From NCBI GenBank assembly GCA_003991915.1, contig RQTK01000086.1:546028-610027 (forward strand): DNA of 64,000 nucleotides, read 5' to 3'. Positions 32,385 through 46,861 of this stretch are shown here, piece by piece; position 1 is the first letter of the stretch; every line of letters begins with the position of its first letter. The DNA comes from Elysia chlorotica. Taxonomy: Eukaryota > Mollusca > Gastropoda > Plakobranchidae. The notes beneath the pieces were generated by a model. The model had not been told where the DNA came from, ran no database searches, and saw nothing but the letters and a program-made list of their open reading frames with translations. A program made the translations under genes and the position numbers.

Positions 32385-32610
32385 GTTGTTGTTGTTGAGT
32401 TGGTTTTACGTCCAATATCAGCACTATATAGGCTATATTGTAGACAGGCCACAAGACTGACGTCTGGCAATTTTAAACACAGTGGGGATACCATGTCTCC
32501 CGTCTTAGCCGATCACATTATACTGACACCGAACACGTACCTTTTGCGTCGGATGCCGATGCACTGCCCCAGGGCAACCGTGCCCCAACACTGATACGGA
32601 CATGTGGTCA
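32385..32610 (-). repeat. SINE body, minus orientation
   Basis: The + strand reads GTTGAGTTGGTTTTACGTCC, AGCACTATATAGGCTATATT, GACAGGCCACAAGACTGACG and CTTAGCCGATCACATTATAC. This is the reverse complement of the SINE body at 8.7-8.84 kb. A second short copy follows at about 33053-33118 after the CAT microsatellite. Confidence 0.75.
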
Positions 32611-32943
32611 CAAATACAATCCATTTGAATTAAGGTAATACTACAGTGCCTTAAAAAAACAGACATTGACTTTTAAAAGTTAATTTTTAATGAAATGTTG
32701 ACAATTAATGTGTCTCTCTAATGTAATTTCTAATGAACTTTTCTTTATTTGGGTCTAACTTCGGTTGCCAGTGCCGGCTCCGAAGCATTACTTTTTCATT
32801 GGCATCTTCACCATTGGACCACATTCTCATGCCAGCCATGTTTGTCAAAACTGCGATATATAAGAGGCCATACAAATATCATGTTTATATTTCGAAGTAT
32901 AAACAGTAGCTTGTCACCATGATATCATTATCATATCAATCAA

Positions 32944-32957
32944 TCATCATCATCATG

Positions 32958-33018
<61 letters not shown>

Positions 33019-33052
33019 ACATTATCATCATCATCATCATCATCATCATCAT
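32944..33052. repeat. (CAT)n microsatellite
   Basis: About 30 CAT/ATC triplets with few interruptions, inside the SINE-derived region. Confidence 0.95.
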
Positions 33053-33286
33053 ATCAGCACTATTATAGGCTATATTGTAAACAGGCCACAAGACTGACGT
33101 CTGACAATGTTATGTGCTGCTACGGACTGCAGAAAACGAACCACACTCGTGCTGTGTATTCAGAGCGTGTGAACCTATACCAAAATGCGACGTCGTACGG
33201 ACCTTGCCTTAATTTTGGAAAATTTCACCAGACCAGGGTCACTAGTTCAAATTTAGGGCGGGAACCACGAAAATTGGGTCAGAACA

Positions 33287-33324
33287 TTATCCGGACGTCC
33301 AGATCACTTCGCCTGTCCGGATAA
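33287..33324. repeat. Short inverted repeat, TTATCCGGAC / GTCCGGATAA
   Basis: Perfect 10-base arms at 33287-33296 and 33315-33324 around an 18-base loop. The TTATCCGGA words resemble ends of pogo/Tigger-type DNA transposons. No transposase is present. Confidence 0.4.
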
Positions 33325-34024
33325 CGTTGGTGTGTAAACATGAAATTGTTCGGTTAACGTCGCCATTACAAACGCAAACGCACACACACACACACACACA
33401 CACATCTTTTTACTCTAAGTCTCCCTCCATACTCAATAGGAGTAATTTTTCTACAAGCATTATGATTCTTCTTCACTATATACATACGACTCCGTCACAA
33501 GTTCCCCAGTTCGCACTTCTCTTAAATCACCTTTTGTTGCTCACTTGTTCTCCTCCTGCACATCGCTGAGAGCCTCACGCGGTGGGTTCTTATCTTTCTA
33601 GTTATAGTTTTTAATCGAAAAACAATTTTTTTATGTTTTTCTTTTTAATTACAACTATGTTCAATGTCAAAGATTTCAAATTCCAATGGTCCTTAGTACA
33701 TAATCTTTTTTCTTCTACGAAACGTTCTCTATCAGTCTATGTAGATCTAAACCTTTCTGAAATACACCCCTTTTCTCCATAACCATTCCCACACTCATCT
33801 GTTCCGCTTATGGCCATAGTGTACATAATTGTATATTAGGATGCATGAAGAAGAAGCGCCCACTTTTATTCTATTGCCACAAAAATAATAAGACAAACGG
33901 TGACCGAAGATAGATTTAACCTTCATAAGTAATATGTTTGTAGTCTTTTGATTCCAACCGTTATTTAAAAAAAATTGAATGAAGGACATCCAAACCCTTA
34001 TCTTGTCATTTCATTCTCTTTTCC

Positions 34025-34610
34025 CTCCCTCTTCCCCCCCCCCTCCCCCACCTCCCCTCTCTCTCTCTCTCTCTCTCTCTCGCTCGCTTTTCTGTCTCTC
34101 TCTTCCTCTCATGCTATTTATCTACATCTCTTTCTCTCGCTCTACTTCTATTCGTCCATCTCCACTCTTTCTATCTCTCTTGTTTTCTTTCTCTCTCGTT
34201 CTCTCTCTTTCTCTTTATCTCCCTATTTTACTCACTCTCTCTTTCTCTTTCTTTCTCTCTTCTCTCTCTCTATCTCTCTCTTTTCTCTCTCTTTCTCTCT
34301 CCCTTTCACTTTCTCTTTCTTTCTCTTTATCTCTTTATATCACCCTTACCCTCTCTATCTCTCGCCTTCTCTCTTTCTCTCTTTATCTCCCTGTTTCTGT
34401 CTACCTCTTTCTGTCTGTCTCTTTCTCTCCCCCCTACCTGATGGGTAGGTTTCAGTCTAACGTGATCGGCTGCGATAGGCGTGTTCGTTTTGATGTTGGA
34501 CGTTAAACCAATTTAACTACAACTCTCTATGTTTCTATCTCTGTCTCTCATTCCCTCCTTGTCTCTCTCTCTCTCTCTATGTCTCTCTTTGTCTCTAGCT
34601 GTCCCTCTGT

Positions 34611-34663
<53 letters not shown>

Positions 34664-34855
34664 CATCATCATCACATCATCATCATCATCGTCATCATCA
34701 TCTCCATTATCGTCATCATCATCAACGTTATTACATTATCACCATCCTCATCTTATTTATTACAAGAAACCGAGAAAGAAATATAAATAAATTAGGCTAA
34801 TATTTTTTAATGAATAAAAAGAACATAACTGGTAGTACACAATCTGTTTTAGATA
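34025..34855. repeat. Pyrimidine-rich tract with SINE tail and (ATC)n
   Basis: CT-rich DNA from 34025 to 34440, a SINE body fragment at about 34441-34515 (TCTAACGTGATCGGCTGCGA, GATGTTGGACGTTAAACC), more CT, then an ATC microsatellite at about 34614-34700. Open frames here are artefacts of the repeats. Confidence 0.85.
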
Positions 34856-37186
34856 CAAAACGTTTTTCCTGTAGATCTATACTCTCTCTCTCTCTCTATG
34901 TCTCTCTTTGTCTCTAGCTGTCCCTCTGTCTCCCTCTCTCTGTCTTTTTGTCTGTCTCTGTCTCTGTCTGTCTCTCTCTCCCTCTCTCTCTCTCTCTGTC
35001 TCTCTCTCTGTATCTCTCTCTCCAAGTTTACCGTCTCCTATGTCGCCCTGGGAGATCTTAAACGACGCACTCCTAAATCCTTGCGATCTTCTTGTAATTA
35101 CAGCGACGTGCAGGGGCTGTGACAGGCTGCTTTTGTTATCCACGGCTGGATGCTCGCACTATGCACAGAATGTCCCGCCTTGCACGCATCCTGCAGTTAG
35201 ACCCATCTCTATAATATCTTCATTAAATCACGGCGTTTCAACTAGAGGGCAAGTAGAGAGCGTTCAGCATGGTTAATGCTGCTCCTCCCCTTCTTTTAAC
35301 CCCTACTCGTCTTACTCCATCAAATCCCCGGAAAAAAATGCATTTATAAAAGTTTATGTCGCGGTTTTATTCTTTAGAGTTATTTTGTATTATGCATCAT
35401 CAAAAGTATTCACTGGAAATCCTAACGCAGTGGGATATAATCTGTATAGGCCTACTGTACATACATGTATTTTCTTTCCATAGGGTAAAATTGGATACGA
35501 TTTCGGGTTGACGAATAATAAAAAAAACGGTGGGGATGGGTGGAGCAAAGGAAAATCCAACTGTTAGTATTGTTCATAAATCTCATAAAAACGATAAAAG
35601 AAAAAGAGAATAAACGGAGCGGTACGACATAAACTACAAAAAACATCAACAGGCGCAGTTTTGACATAACGGCCTTAAATTATGTGAGTGTCACATGCTG
35701 CGATTATTAGAGTTTTATTATCCTGTTATGTCTAGTAATAATCATAACTGGATGTAAACATGCCGTCCAGAGATTTTATAAAGCACTGGAATGCCTGTTA
35801 AAGACTGAGTTTCCACATGACTTGCACGTTAAGCAGTAAAAAGTCCCGCCCCCACCCCCACCCCCTTACAAATAGCTATTTTGGCTACGCGCACACAGCT
35901 TCCAACGAGGAGGTTCTGGGGTTCTTTTTTTCCATTCAGACTAACGTATCTATTTAAGTTTGGTAGATACCAATATAATAAACCTCGCTTAGACTACGTC
36001 CAGATATCGCTAAAATCTTTCGCCGCTTGTCACAAGGTAAAAAATCCAGACTTAACTCTTGGAACTCGACGCCGTGTAGGACCCCATCACCGTTCCACCA
36101 TAAAAATACTGTAGACGCCCATCAACACACAATATTTTTTTTGGAACGACAGACTTTTTACGGTATAGTTTCCAGATAATTATACTCGCCGCTTGTAGCG
36201 TGCGATTGCCATGTTGTTTTTTAAACAGCCGTCCAAATTTCAATAATGTTGAATGCCCGGCGTCTCACACATGCATAAATTATGTTTTATATCTTTATAA
36301 TACCGCGCATGTAATGGCGTTCAATTCGGGACTTAGCGTATACGAATCAACCTATGTTCCGGTACCGCCAGTAATGGAATTTGGCATCCAACGGATTCTA
36401 ACGGGTTAAATCTGAGCTCATAATCCGTCTGCTTTTGGCGAATCGGAATCTCCTACGAAACGTTAAGGCGTTGGAACACCAAAAAATCTTCTGTATATCG
36501 AAATCCCCCCTTTTTGAATCCCTCTTTTTTATTCACTACATGTACTTCCTTTGTGTTGGAAATCCCCTAGTTTTCTTTTTATTTCTGTGTTACGGGTGAG
36601 ATTTTAGCAACATTATATTATTCGTGCCAATGCTTTAGCATTCGGGAAGATTGGGAAAATATTGAGTATAATATGGGCCATCAATCTATTTCTTACCATC
36701 GTGGTAAAAGTTAATGCTTTGATCAAGTGTTTGGTTGTGGATAAGTATATTAAAATGTGGTTTTGTGATTTATCCTTTTTTTCATCGCTGGATGTGTTTC
36801 GTTAATTTACACAAAGTGTCTAGTTATTATTGTTTCCCATTATGTCTTTACAGATAAACTATATATCTCATGAGAAAAGGACTGCCAAGATATGGCTTAA
36901 ATTACAATGTAGATCGACAATGACATTTGTACAAGAAGCTAGTTCCTTGGAACTCATAAAGATGATTCTTTGAGAATTGTGTTAGGCTTATAGCGGTCTT
37001 TATCACTACCGCAAACGTAGGGAAATTTTTCCCCTACGAAATGGTAATTCTGATTTCTTGAACTTCAAAATGAAATGTTTGGAATTCCCAACGGAACTCT
37101 CCGAAAGGAAAAGACACCAAAATAGAAACACACACAATCTGGAATCACCAGTGTTGTATCCAAGTGGATTGTTGAACAAAGTAGCC

Positions 37187-37362
37187 ATGATCTATACCCA
37201 CGGAACAAGATGGTTTCGTGGGTTGCATGTGGCGCAGTTGGTAGTACTCATGCTTGTGGTGACGCTCGGTGTGGCATCGGGACAAGACTATCGGATACCG
37301 ACCTCGAACAAGGAGGAGACCAAGGATACTGACAGCAGAGAATCAGCACTGCAGCCTGGGAT
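37187..37362 (+). CDS. First exon of a secreted protein, copy 1
   Basis: The ATG lies in the context GTAGCCATGA. The protein has a short basic N-part (RWFRGLH), a hydrophobic core (LVVLMLVVTLGV), a likely cleavage near ASG-QDY, and a hydrophilic start of the mature chain (DYRIPTSNKEETKDTDS, then RESALQPG). It ends with two leftover bases before a strong GTAAGT donor. The frame continues upstream of this ATG, but the signal peptide fits best from here. The later exons are not recognised in the window, and I do not recognise the family. Confidence 0.65.
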
Positions 37363-37689
37363 GTAAGTAAAACGTTTTTCCTGTAGATCTATACCTTTTT
37401 AAAATACCGGTACACACTCGTTTTCTCCATCGCCATTCCCACACTCATCTGTTCCGCTTATGGCCACAGTGTACATAATTGTATATTAGGATTCATGAAG
37501 AAGAAGCGCCCTCTTTTATTCTATTGCCACAAAAATAATAGACGGTGACCGAAGATAGATTTAACCTTGATAAGTAATATGTTTGAAAAGTCTTTTGATT
37601 CCAACCGTTATTTAAAAAAAATATTGAATGAACGAAATCCTAACCCTTATCGTTGTCATTTCATTCGCTTTTCCCTCCCTCTTCCTCCC

Positions 37690-37805
<116 letters not shown>

Positions 37806-39954
37806 GTTTACCGTCTCCTAGGTTCCACTGGGAGATCTTAAACGACGCACTCCTCAATCCTTGCGATCTTGTTGTAATTACAGCGACGTGCAGGGGCTGT
37901 GACAGGCCGCTTTTGTTATCCACGGCTGGATGCTCGCACTATGCACAGAATGTCCAGCCTTGCACGCATCCTGCATCCTGCAGTTAGACCCATCTCTATA
38001 ATATCTTCATTAAATCACGGCGTTTCAACTAGAGGGCAAGTAGAGAGCATTTAGCATGTTTAATGCTCCTCCTCCTCCTCTTTTTCTAACCCCGACTCCG
38101 CTTACTCCATCAAATCGCCGGAAAAACGTGCATTTATAAAAGTTTATGTCGCGGTTTTATTCTTGAGAGATATTTTGTATTATGCAGCATCAAAAGTATT
38201 CACTTGAAATCCTAACGAAGTGGGATATCATCTGTATAGGCCTGTTGTACATCTTTTTTCCATAGGGTAAATTGAATACGGTTTGGGGTTGACGAATAAG
38301 AAAAAAAAAAACGGTGGGGATGGGGGGAGCATAGGAAAATCCAACTGTTAGTATTGTTCATATATCTCATAAAAGCGATAATAGAGAAAGAAAATAAATG
38401 GAGCGGTACGACATAAACTTAAAAAAAACAACAATCAACACGCGCAGTTTTGAGATAACGGCCTTAAATTATGTGAGTGTCACATGCTGCGATTACTAGA
38501 GTTTTATTATCGTTTTATGTCTAGTAATAATCATAACTGGATGTAAACATGCCGTCCAGAGATTTTATGTAGCACTGGAATGTCGGTTAAAGACTGAGTT
38601 TCCACACGACTTGCACGTTAAGCAGTAAAAAAGGTCCTCCCCTCCCCCCTCTTTACAAATCGCTCCGTCGGCTGGCTGCGTACATCTTCCAATAAAGAGT
38701 AGGTCCTGGGGTTCTTTTTTCCAATCAGACTAACTTTTCTACTTAGGTTTGGTAGGTACCAATATAATAGGTCTGGCTAAGAATACGTCCAGATATCTCT
38801 TCTCTCTCGCCGTTGTCAAAAACGAACATTCCCAGACTGGACTCTTGGAACTAGCCGCCAAATAGGACCCCATCCCGGGTCCACTTTAAGAACATTGTAG
38901 AAGTTCATCCAGACACAATATTTTTTTTGGGAACGAGAGACTTTTTACGGTAGTTTCCAGATAATTTTACTCGCCGCATGTAGCGTGCGATTGCCATGTT
39001 GTTTTTTAAACAGCCGTCCGAATTTGAATATTGTCAATACCCGGCGTCTCCCACATGCATAAATTATGTTTTATGTCTTTATAATACCGCGCATGTAATG
39101 GCGTTACATTCGGGACTTAGCGTATACGTATCAACCTAGATTCCGGTACCGCCAGTAATGGAATTTGGCATCCAATGCGCTCTGACGGGTTAAATCTGAG
39201 CTCATAATCCATCTGCTTTTGGCGAATCGGAATCTCCTACGAAACGTTAAGGCGTTGGAACACCAAAACATTTCTGTACATTGAAATCCCCCCTTTTTTG
39301 AATCCCTCTTTTTTATTCAGTACATGTACTTCCTTTGTTTCGGAAATCCCCTAGTTTTCTTTTTTTATTTTCGTGTTACGGTTGGGATTTTAGCGACATA
39401 TTATTCGTGCCAATGCTGGTAAAATCTTGAGTATAATATGAGGCATCAAACTTTTTCTTACCATAGCTGTAGAGGTCAATGCTTTAATCAAGTGTTTGAT
39501 TGTGGATAAGTATATTAAAATGTGGTTTTGTGATTTATCCTTTTTTTTCATCGCTGGATGTGTTTCGTTAATTTACAAAAAGTATCTAGTTATTATTGTT
39601 TCTCATTATGCTTCTATAGATAAACTTTAAGTCTCATGAGAAAAAGACTGCCAAGATATGGCTTAAATTACAATGTAGATCGAGAATGACATTTTTACAA
39701 GAAGTTAGTGTCTTGGAACTTATAAAGATGATTCTTTGAGAATTGTGTTAGGCTTTAGCGGTTTTATTTTCAAGAAATTCAAAATGAAAAGTGTGGGGTC
39801 CCCCTACGGAGTTAATTCTGATTTCTTGAACTTCAAAATGAAAAGTGTGGGGTCCCCAACGGAACTTTCCAAAAGGAAAAGACACCAAAATAGAAACACA
39901 CACAATCGGGAATCACCATTGGCGTATCCAAGTGGATTGTTAAACACAGTAGAC

Positions 39955-40130
39955 ATGATGGACACCCACGGAACAAGATGGTTTCGTCGGGTGCATATGA
40001 CGCAGTTGGTAGTGCTCTTGCTTGTGGTGACGCTCGGTGTGGCATCGGGACAAGACTATCGGATACCGACCTCGAACAAGGAGGAGACCAAGGATACTGA
40101 CAGCAGAGAATCAGCACTGCAGCCTGGGAT
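39955..40130 (+). CDS. First exon of a secreted protein, copy 2
   Basis: Same length (58 codons plus two bases), same donor GTAAGT and same mature part as the exon at 37187-37362. The signal peptide reads MMDTHGTRWFRRVHMTQ followed by LVVLLLVVTLGVASG. About 100 bases from the end of the hydrophobic core to beyond the donor match copy 1 without a difference. The two exons could be alternative first exons of one gene or starts of two tandem genes. Confidence 0.65.
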
Positions 40131-40305
40131 GTAAGTACATGCTTTTATTCCAATACTTATGGGCCAGTATAATGACGTTTCTGGGGCTTAAAGTTATGTG
40201 GATGGTTGGGTAAAAGATGTAGAAACTCATCGCAGTACACATTAGTGCTTTTGTTAAAGAGCACGAACAACCACCCAACGAAATATATATTTTGTTCAAA
40301 AATTG

Positions 40306-42150
<1,845 letters not shown>

Positions 42151-42189
42151 AACACAGACACTGCAGGTTTTGCGATATACACGGCGAAA

Positions 42190-42330
42190 ACTGAAGACAT
42201 AATCCCGCCCATCAGGCATATATTTTCTGAACGCTTATTGGCTCCGTAAATCTTGGACAGAGCTATGATTGGACGCCGATGGGGATTCCTTTACTTGTCT
42301 TATTGTATTCGTAACGTCATCGCTGTTGGT
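42190..42330. promoter_or_regulatory. CCAAT-box module, copy 1
   Basis: Inverted CCAAT boxes (ATTGG) lie at 42237-42241 and 42268-42272, 31 bp apart, within sequence related to 54700-54830 (GACATAATC, AACGCT-ATTGGCT, GAGCT-TGATTGGAC, CCGTCA/CGTCAT). CGTAACGTCATCG resembles a CRE-like site. A regulatory role is inferred from composition only. Confidence 0.4.
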
Positions 42331-43334
42331 CCTGAACTCGCAATGCCTCTATGTTGCTGAAATTGCCATTTCTTTATCTCGGCTCTTCTCTCCATTTGAT
42401 GATTGTGTGTACACATAGACTCCCGTTGTTTGTTGGTCTGCCTCTCCTTGTCTGTCCCTTTTGTAATACTGTACTTATATAATATTCAACTCGTAACTTG
42501 GCAGTTACAACAGTGCTTCTAAGCACAATTAAGCTTTATATATCCTTTCTGTTAGAAGTTATACCCGGTTTTCTCACGTCTTCCCTCCACCATTATATAA
42601 TTTCTTTTTATCCCATCTTCTATTTAATGTTGCCCTATTATTTATAAAATTCATTTGATGTTCTTGAACAAATATAATATAAAAATTTGGATGGATTTAC
42701 TATTCTTTAGTATGTCTTTTCTTCAGCGAATGTTGCCATCAATATTTACCAAATTAATGCCTATTCAGCACTTGCAGCCTCGACTTTATAATTTGTTTTT
42801 AAACTTATTTCACATTATTTTCATTATGTCCATTCGCGCCCCGCTTTTTTTCTCTGTATCACTCACTATCTGCCTATATCATTGTATATATCCATATATC
42901 TACCTCTCTATCTTTCGTACCATATCTCACCATAATGTATTCACCGTGAACAATTGATTTCAACCCACACAATCCCTGAAACTCTCCAACCATCAGAGTC
43001 TGAGATATTGCACAATGTTAAGATAGTAACTGTAACTGTAACTGTATCTTCAATGTCAAACGGCCTGTTACGGTTAGTTAGGAAGAGTTTTTCAGACTAA
43101 TTTATGCTACGTCAGATACAGTCTTGTCTAGGAATTACAAATGTTCATTCATGGCCACAATATATATGCGATGAATGAAAACAAAGTAAAAGGAAACAAT
43201 AAGAGCAGAACAATTCTACACAATAACTTTAGAAGGTAACACAGTTTTGTTTCTTTTGCTTCCCCAAATACTGTTTAACATAGTTCATAAAGAGACGGCC
43301 GATATCTGTCCAGCCAAGAATAGAACCGTTAAAA

Positions 43335-43430
43335 ACTTAGATCTCAAAGAACATGTTTCAATGGGGAATCGAACTCCGAACTCTTTAGAGCGATTCCAAA
43401 GTTCTACCGACTTAGCTGAGGGCGCCAGAT
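43335..43430 (-). repeat. tRNA-like sequence, SINE head or tRNA pseudogene
   Basis: The minus strand reads GCCCTCAGCTAAGTCGGTAG (A-box-like) and GGAGTTCGATTCCCC (B-box-like) at tRNA spacing. The acceptor ends do not pair and the anticodon stem is poor, so a functional tRNA is unlikely. Confidence 0.5.
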
Positions 43431-43674
43431 TGCAACGTTGGTTACGTTCTGCGCTGATGTGAATAAATTTACAGATACTGCCCACCGTTTTCCAACAGGA
43501 TTCTTTAGGAAAGGGAAGTGAAACTAATCAAGAGTTAGTACATGTTCTATTGGGGATCTAGTGACTCAGCAGTCCTTTAGCTGATTCGAAGCGCTGCTTC
43601 TAAAGATCTTAATGAACTAGAGGATGCCAAAAAAACAAACAACCCAACTCATCCTTATTCTGTCTGTTTGCATG

Positions 43675-43757
43675 TCTCGCTCTCTGTCTCTGTAATCTTC
43701 CGCCTCTTCTCTGTATCCCTCTAAATTCTTTCTCTTTTGTCTCTTTCTCTTCGTCTT

Positions 43758-43817
<60 letters not shown>

Positions 43818-43860
43818 ATGTCTCCTCTGTCTACCTCTCTATATTCTCTTTTGCTCTCTT
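43675..43860. repeat. CT-rich tract with (CT)n core
   Basis: Pyrimidine-rich sequence with a pure CT core at about 43757-43813. Confidence 0.9.
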
Positions 43861-44539
43861 GCTCTATCGCCCTCTTTATCACCCTTCTCTATTAATATTT
43901 TTCCTGTCTAAGTTTCATCTAAACAAATCTGTACTCTTAATGTCCCCACAATACCTTACATCCTCCCACTTCCTGTACACCTGGGCTCAAATTGTGACCC
44001 AATGCGGATGCCGTGAAATTAATACAGCTAGCGTCGAAACATCTGTTCAACATGCTTAACATTGCATGTTTGGTTACTCCACGGTACATCCCAAACAGGC
44101 TAGACAGGGCCCGGTCGTCGAAAGAATCTCGTGTCGAAATTACTACGTCGTGGCCGCTTACGACTCGTCGTAAAACTTATTCGCATATATTAAGTCGAGT
44201 CGTAAGATTACCACATCGTTGTCCTTACGGTCACTAGTCTTCCTGGAGAGTCGCATTTTGAAACGAATTACTTTCTTCAATCTCGCCATACTGGATTTCG
44301 AACTAGTGCATTGTATCAAGGACTGTAAGTCTCTGTAACACGCTCTTCTCTCATTAAATAATGATTGCTCAATAATTAGTTTAAATATACAGAATGTTAA
44401 CATAATTTCTATTTTCCCGGGCGACCCTGGACTTACTTCTTAACAGTGTCATTAGTCCCTGTTCTCTCTATCCGCCTTGACCATGTTCTTATTTTGACCG
44501 CACCATTATCACTATATCACCTGGATCGAAATAATCCCA

Positions 44540-44770
44540 CGATTTCCCCCTGTATCTCTCTTTCTCTGTGTGTGTCTCTCTGTTTCTCTGTCTTCCTCTG
44601 TACGTTCTTTCTTTTTTATCTGTCTACGTCTCTGTCTTTCCTAATATCTCTCTATCCCAATCTCTCTTTGTATTTATCTCTCTTCCATTCTTCATTTCTT
44701 ATCCTCGATCTATGCATCTCCCCAAATCCCCCATCTCTTCTCACTCTCTCTATATCTCTCCCACTGCTTG
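44540..44770. repeat. CT-rich tract
   Basis: Interrupted CTCT/TCTGT stretches; open frames through it read S/L/F only. Confidence 0.85.
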
Positions 44771-45316
44771 ATTTTTTTCACAACGGCCCCGCGCCACCAA
44801 CTCAAACACCTCCCTCCAGATCTACAGACCTCAGGAAGACGAACATTATTATGTACACAGTGGTTGAGATCAATACACCATCTCTATAGACTACCACAAC
44901 AGACGCCAGCATTTAATGAAACAACAACATGTGGATAGCGATCCCTCCCCGCCCCTGCTTTGTCTGCCCGTCAAAATTGGCTACTGGGGATTCAGTTAAC
45001 AGTTTCCGGCCTTTTTCCGTACACTTATTTTGTATGCAGCTATGAATTTTTAGTCTATATTTATACCAACCTTGTTGCGCCCTTAACTGTTACTTTTCCT
45101 CACTCATTCTTTCAAAGCCTCACCCCCTCTTCTCAAACTCATATATTTACATAGTAATTTTTTTTATACATCGAAACAGTTTACCATTTCCTATTTGAAT
45201 ACGTCCATGCATAGCTCCTGTTTTTCTCTGTTCCTTACTTGGTTAACTTTGTGTTTGATAAGGTTTAAAAGGATTCTCACACAGAAAAAAATCAAAGCGC
45301 CGTCACACTCTACATT

Positions 45317-45364
45317 AGTGTCTTTCATTTTTTACACTAGTGTCTTTCATTTTTTACACTAGTG
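45317..45364. repeat. 22-bp tandem duplication
   Basis: AGTGTCTTTCATTTTTTACA followed by CT, repeated at 45317-45338 and 45339-45360, followed by AGTG. Confidence 0.92.
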
Positions 45365-45411
45365 AGTGGTTTGGTTTCTCATGCGGTGTCAACAGCTAGG
45401 CTAAATTGAGG

Positions 45412-45610
45412 ATGTGTTCCAAGACTAATGTCTGAAAATTGTACGTAGTGCCAAACAGAGACATTGTTGGCATATTAGAACTAAGTCTCAGCTGTTCACA
45501 TTATACTGCCATAAAATCGGAGAAATACATTTTTGTCCGGTTATGGATTTCGAACAGGAGACCTTATTGGCACACTAAAGATCTACCATTTGCGCCCATT
45601 TCTCCTCACC
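45412..45610 (-). repeat. SINE, minus orientation
   Basis: The + strand shows body words CAAGACTAATGTCTG and GTTCACATTATACTGCC, then a reversed B-box GGATTTCGAACAGGAGACC and a diverged reversed A-box region (AAAGATCTACCATTTGCGCC). It is a full-length-like but diverged copy. Confidence 0.7.
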
Positions 45611-45789
45611 CCCTCTTTTCTATAGAAGTACCGACACTTTCTAAAATATAGTTTATACCAAGTTTGTACTACTACTTACAGCGTAATTGTAATTCGATTC
45701 ACCGTGCATCCTAGAATAATTTGTGCTACACAGAGCTAGCCTTGTATAGTCCACCCACTCTAATTGGCTTTTCTTACCTGTAATCTTCT

Positions 45790-45809
45790 CGCATCTCTTT
45801 CTCTCTTCA

Positions 45810-45863
<54 letters not shown>

Positions 45864-45880
45864 TCTCTCCCTCTCTCTTT
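45790..45880. repeat. (CT)n microsatellite
   Basis: A CT tract with a few CCCTCT interruptions. Confidence 0.92.
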
Positions 45881-46560
45881 ATGTATCTATTTATTTATAA
45901 ATATATCAATCACTTTTCTAATTTCTGTCTTCCTTTAAATATACTTTTCTCTACGTCCTGGCTTCCTCCCACCTCCCTTTAATTTCTTTCCTTCTACGGC
46001 TATGAGTTTTTGTCCATGGGTTCCTAAACTGTACTCACCCCTGAGGCTTACGTTTGCCGCACACAAGTTTCTATAGCGCCACTTGCCATTTGTCCCTATT
46101 TATTAATCCAACAACAACACTTTTTTTATCCAATGCCACACCCAGTATTTTTAACCTTGATTCGCTAGCCTACTTTCTACTCCTGTAGGCCTAGTATCCC
46201 AGTCTTACCTTGTAACTACCACACCAACCCAGTACTTTGTGGTCTAATCACCTTTTTTCCACCTGGACAATCATGTACTTATAAACACCCTCAGTAAGAC
46301 CAATCCTTAATCCATATTTCCTTTAATGGCTCCAGAAAATTGTCAAATAGGATTAGACCTGCTGGTCCCTTCGCACTCTGTGATTCGTGACACTGGGACC
46401 AGGTGCTTTAGATCTGGGTGAAATTTTCTTTCCGTCTTTCTCCACCCATGATCCATTTAGTCCGTAACAATCTACAAACGGACAGTAACACTATTATAAG
46501 GCAGTGTGCCTAAATCCACACATCTCTGTTAGACTCCTGTGCAGTGAAAAGAAAAAAAAG

Positions 46561-46601
<41 letters not shown>

Positions 46602-46604
<3 letters not shown>

Positions 46605-46677
46605 TTTGTGTGAATCTTCTATCATTCTGTATCTTTCACTTAGCAAAAGAGTGTGTCTCTCTGCATCTGTATCTATC

Positions 46678-46759
<82 letters not shown>

Positions 46760-46861
46760 CTCCCTCTCTCTCCTCTTTCTCTCCTCTCTCTCTCATAGAC
46801 AGAGAGACACACTCTTTTGCTAAGTGAAAGATACAGAATGATAGAAGATTCACACAAAATG
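46602..46861. repeat. Perfect 62-bp inverted repeat around a CT-rich spacer
   Basis: The arm CATTTTGTGTGAATCTTCTA and onward occupies 46602-46663. Its exact reverse complement is at 46800-46861. The spacer (46664-46799) is mostly CT. A GA tract (46566-46600) lies outside the left arm, so the purine strand can also pair with the spacer. A transcript across it would form a long hairpin. Confidence 0.95.

Larger units (their letters stand above)
27694..33737. other. Repeat-rich region without a recognised gene
   Basis: Contains A-rich CAA-type stretches (29119-29280, 29830-29870), a CAA microsatellite (30237-30312), CA tracts near 29797, 30931 and 33377, a CT tract (31424-31492), a CAT/ATC microsatellite (32944-33052) and SINE pieces. 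The open frame at 29930-30298 ends in a poly-Q made from the CAA tract and is not supported as a gene. Confidence 0.6.

Noticed and set aside
33975..34506. Long open frames of S, L and F in CT-rich DNA (also at 37.6, 44.5, 46.5, 48.8, 50.4, 56.7 and 61.2-62.2 kb)
   Set aside because: They are translations of CT/GA microsatellites in several frames at once, with no other sequence character.
35881..36114. 77-codon frame in tandem unit 1
   Set aside because: The matching place in unit 2 (about 38660-38880) carries indels that break the frame, so it is not kept as coding.
43335..43430. Functional tRNA gene
   Set aside because: A and B boxes are present, but the acceptor stem does not pair and the anticodon loop is irregular; a SINE head or pseudogene fits better.
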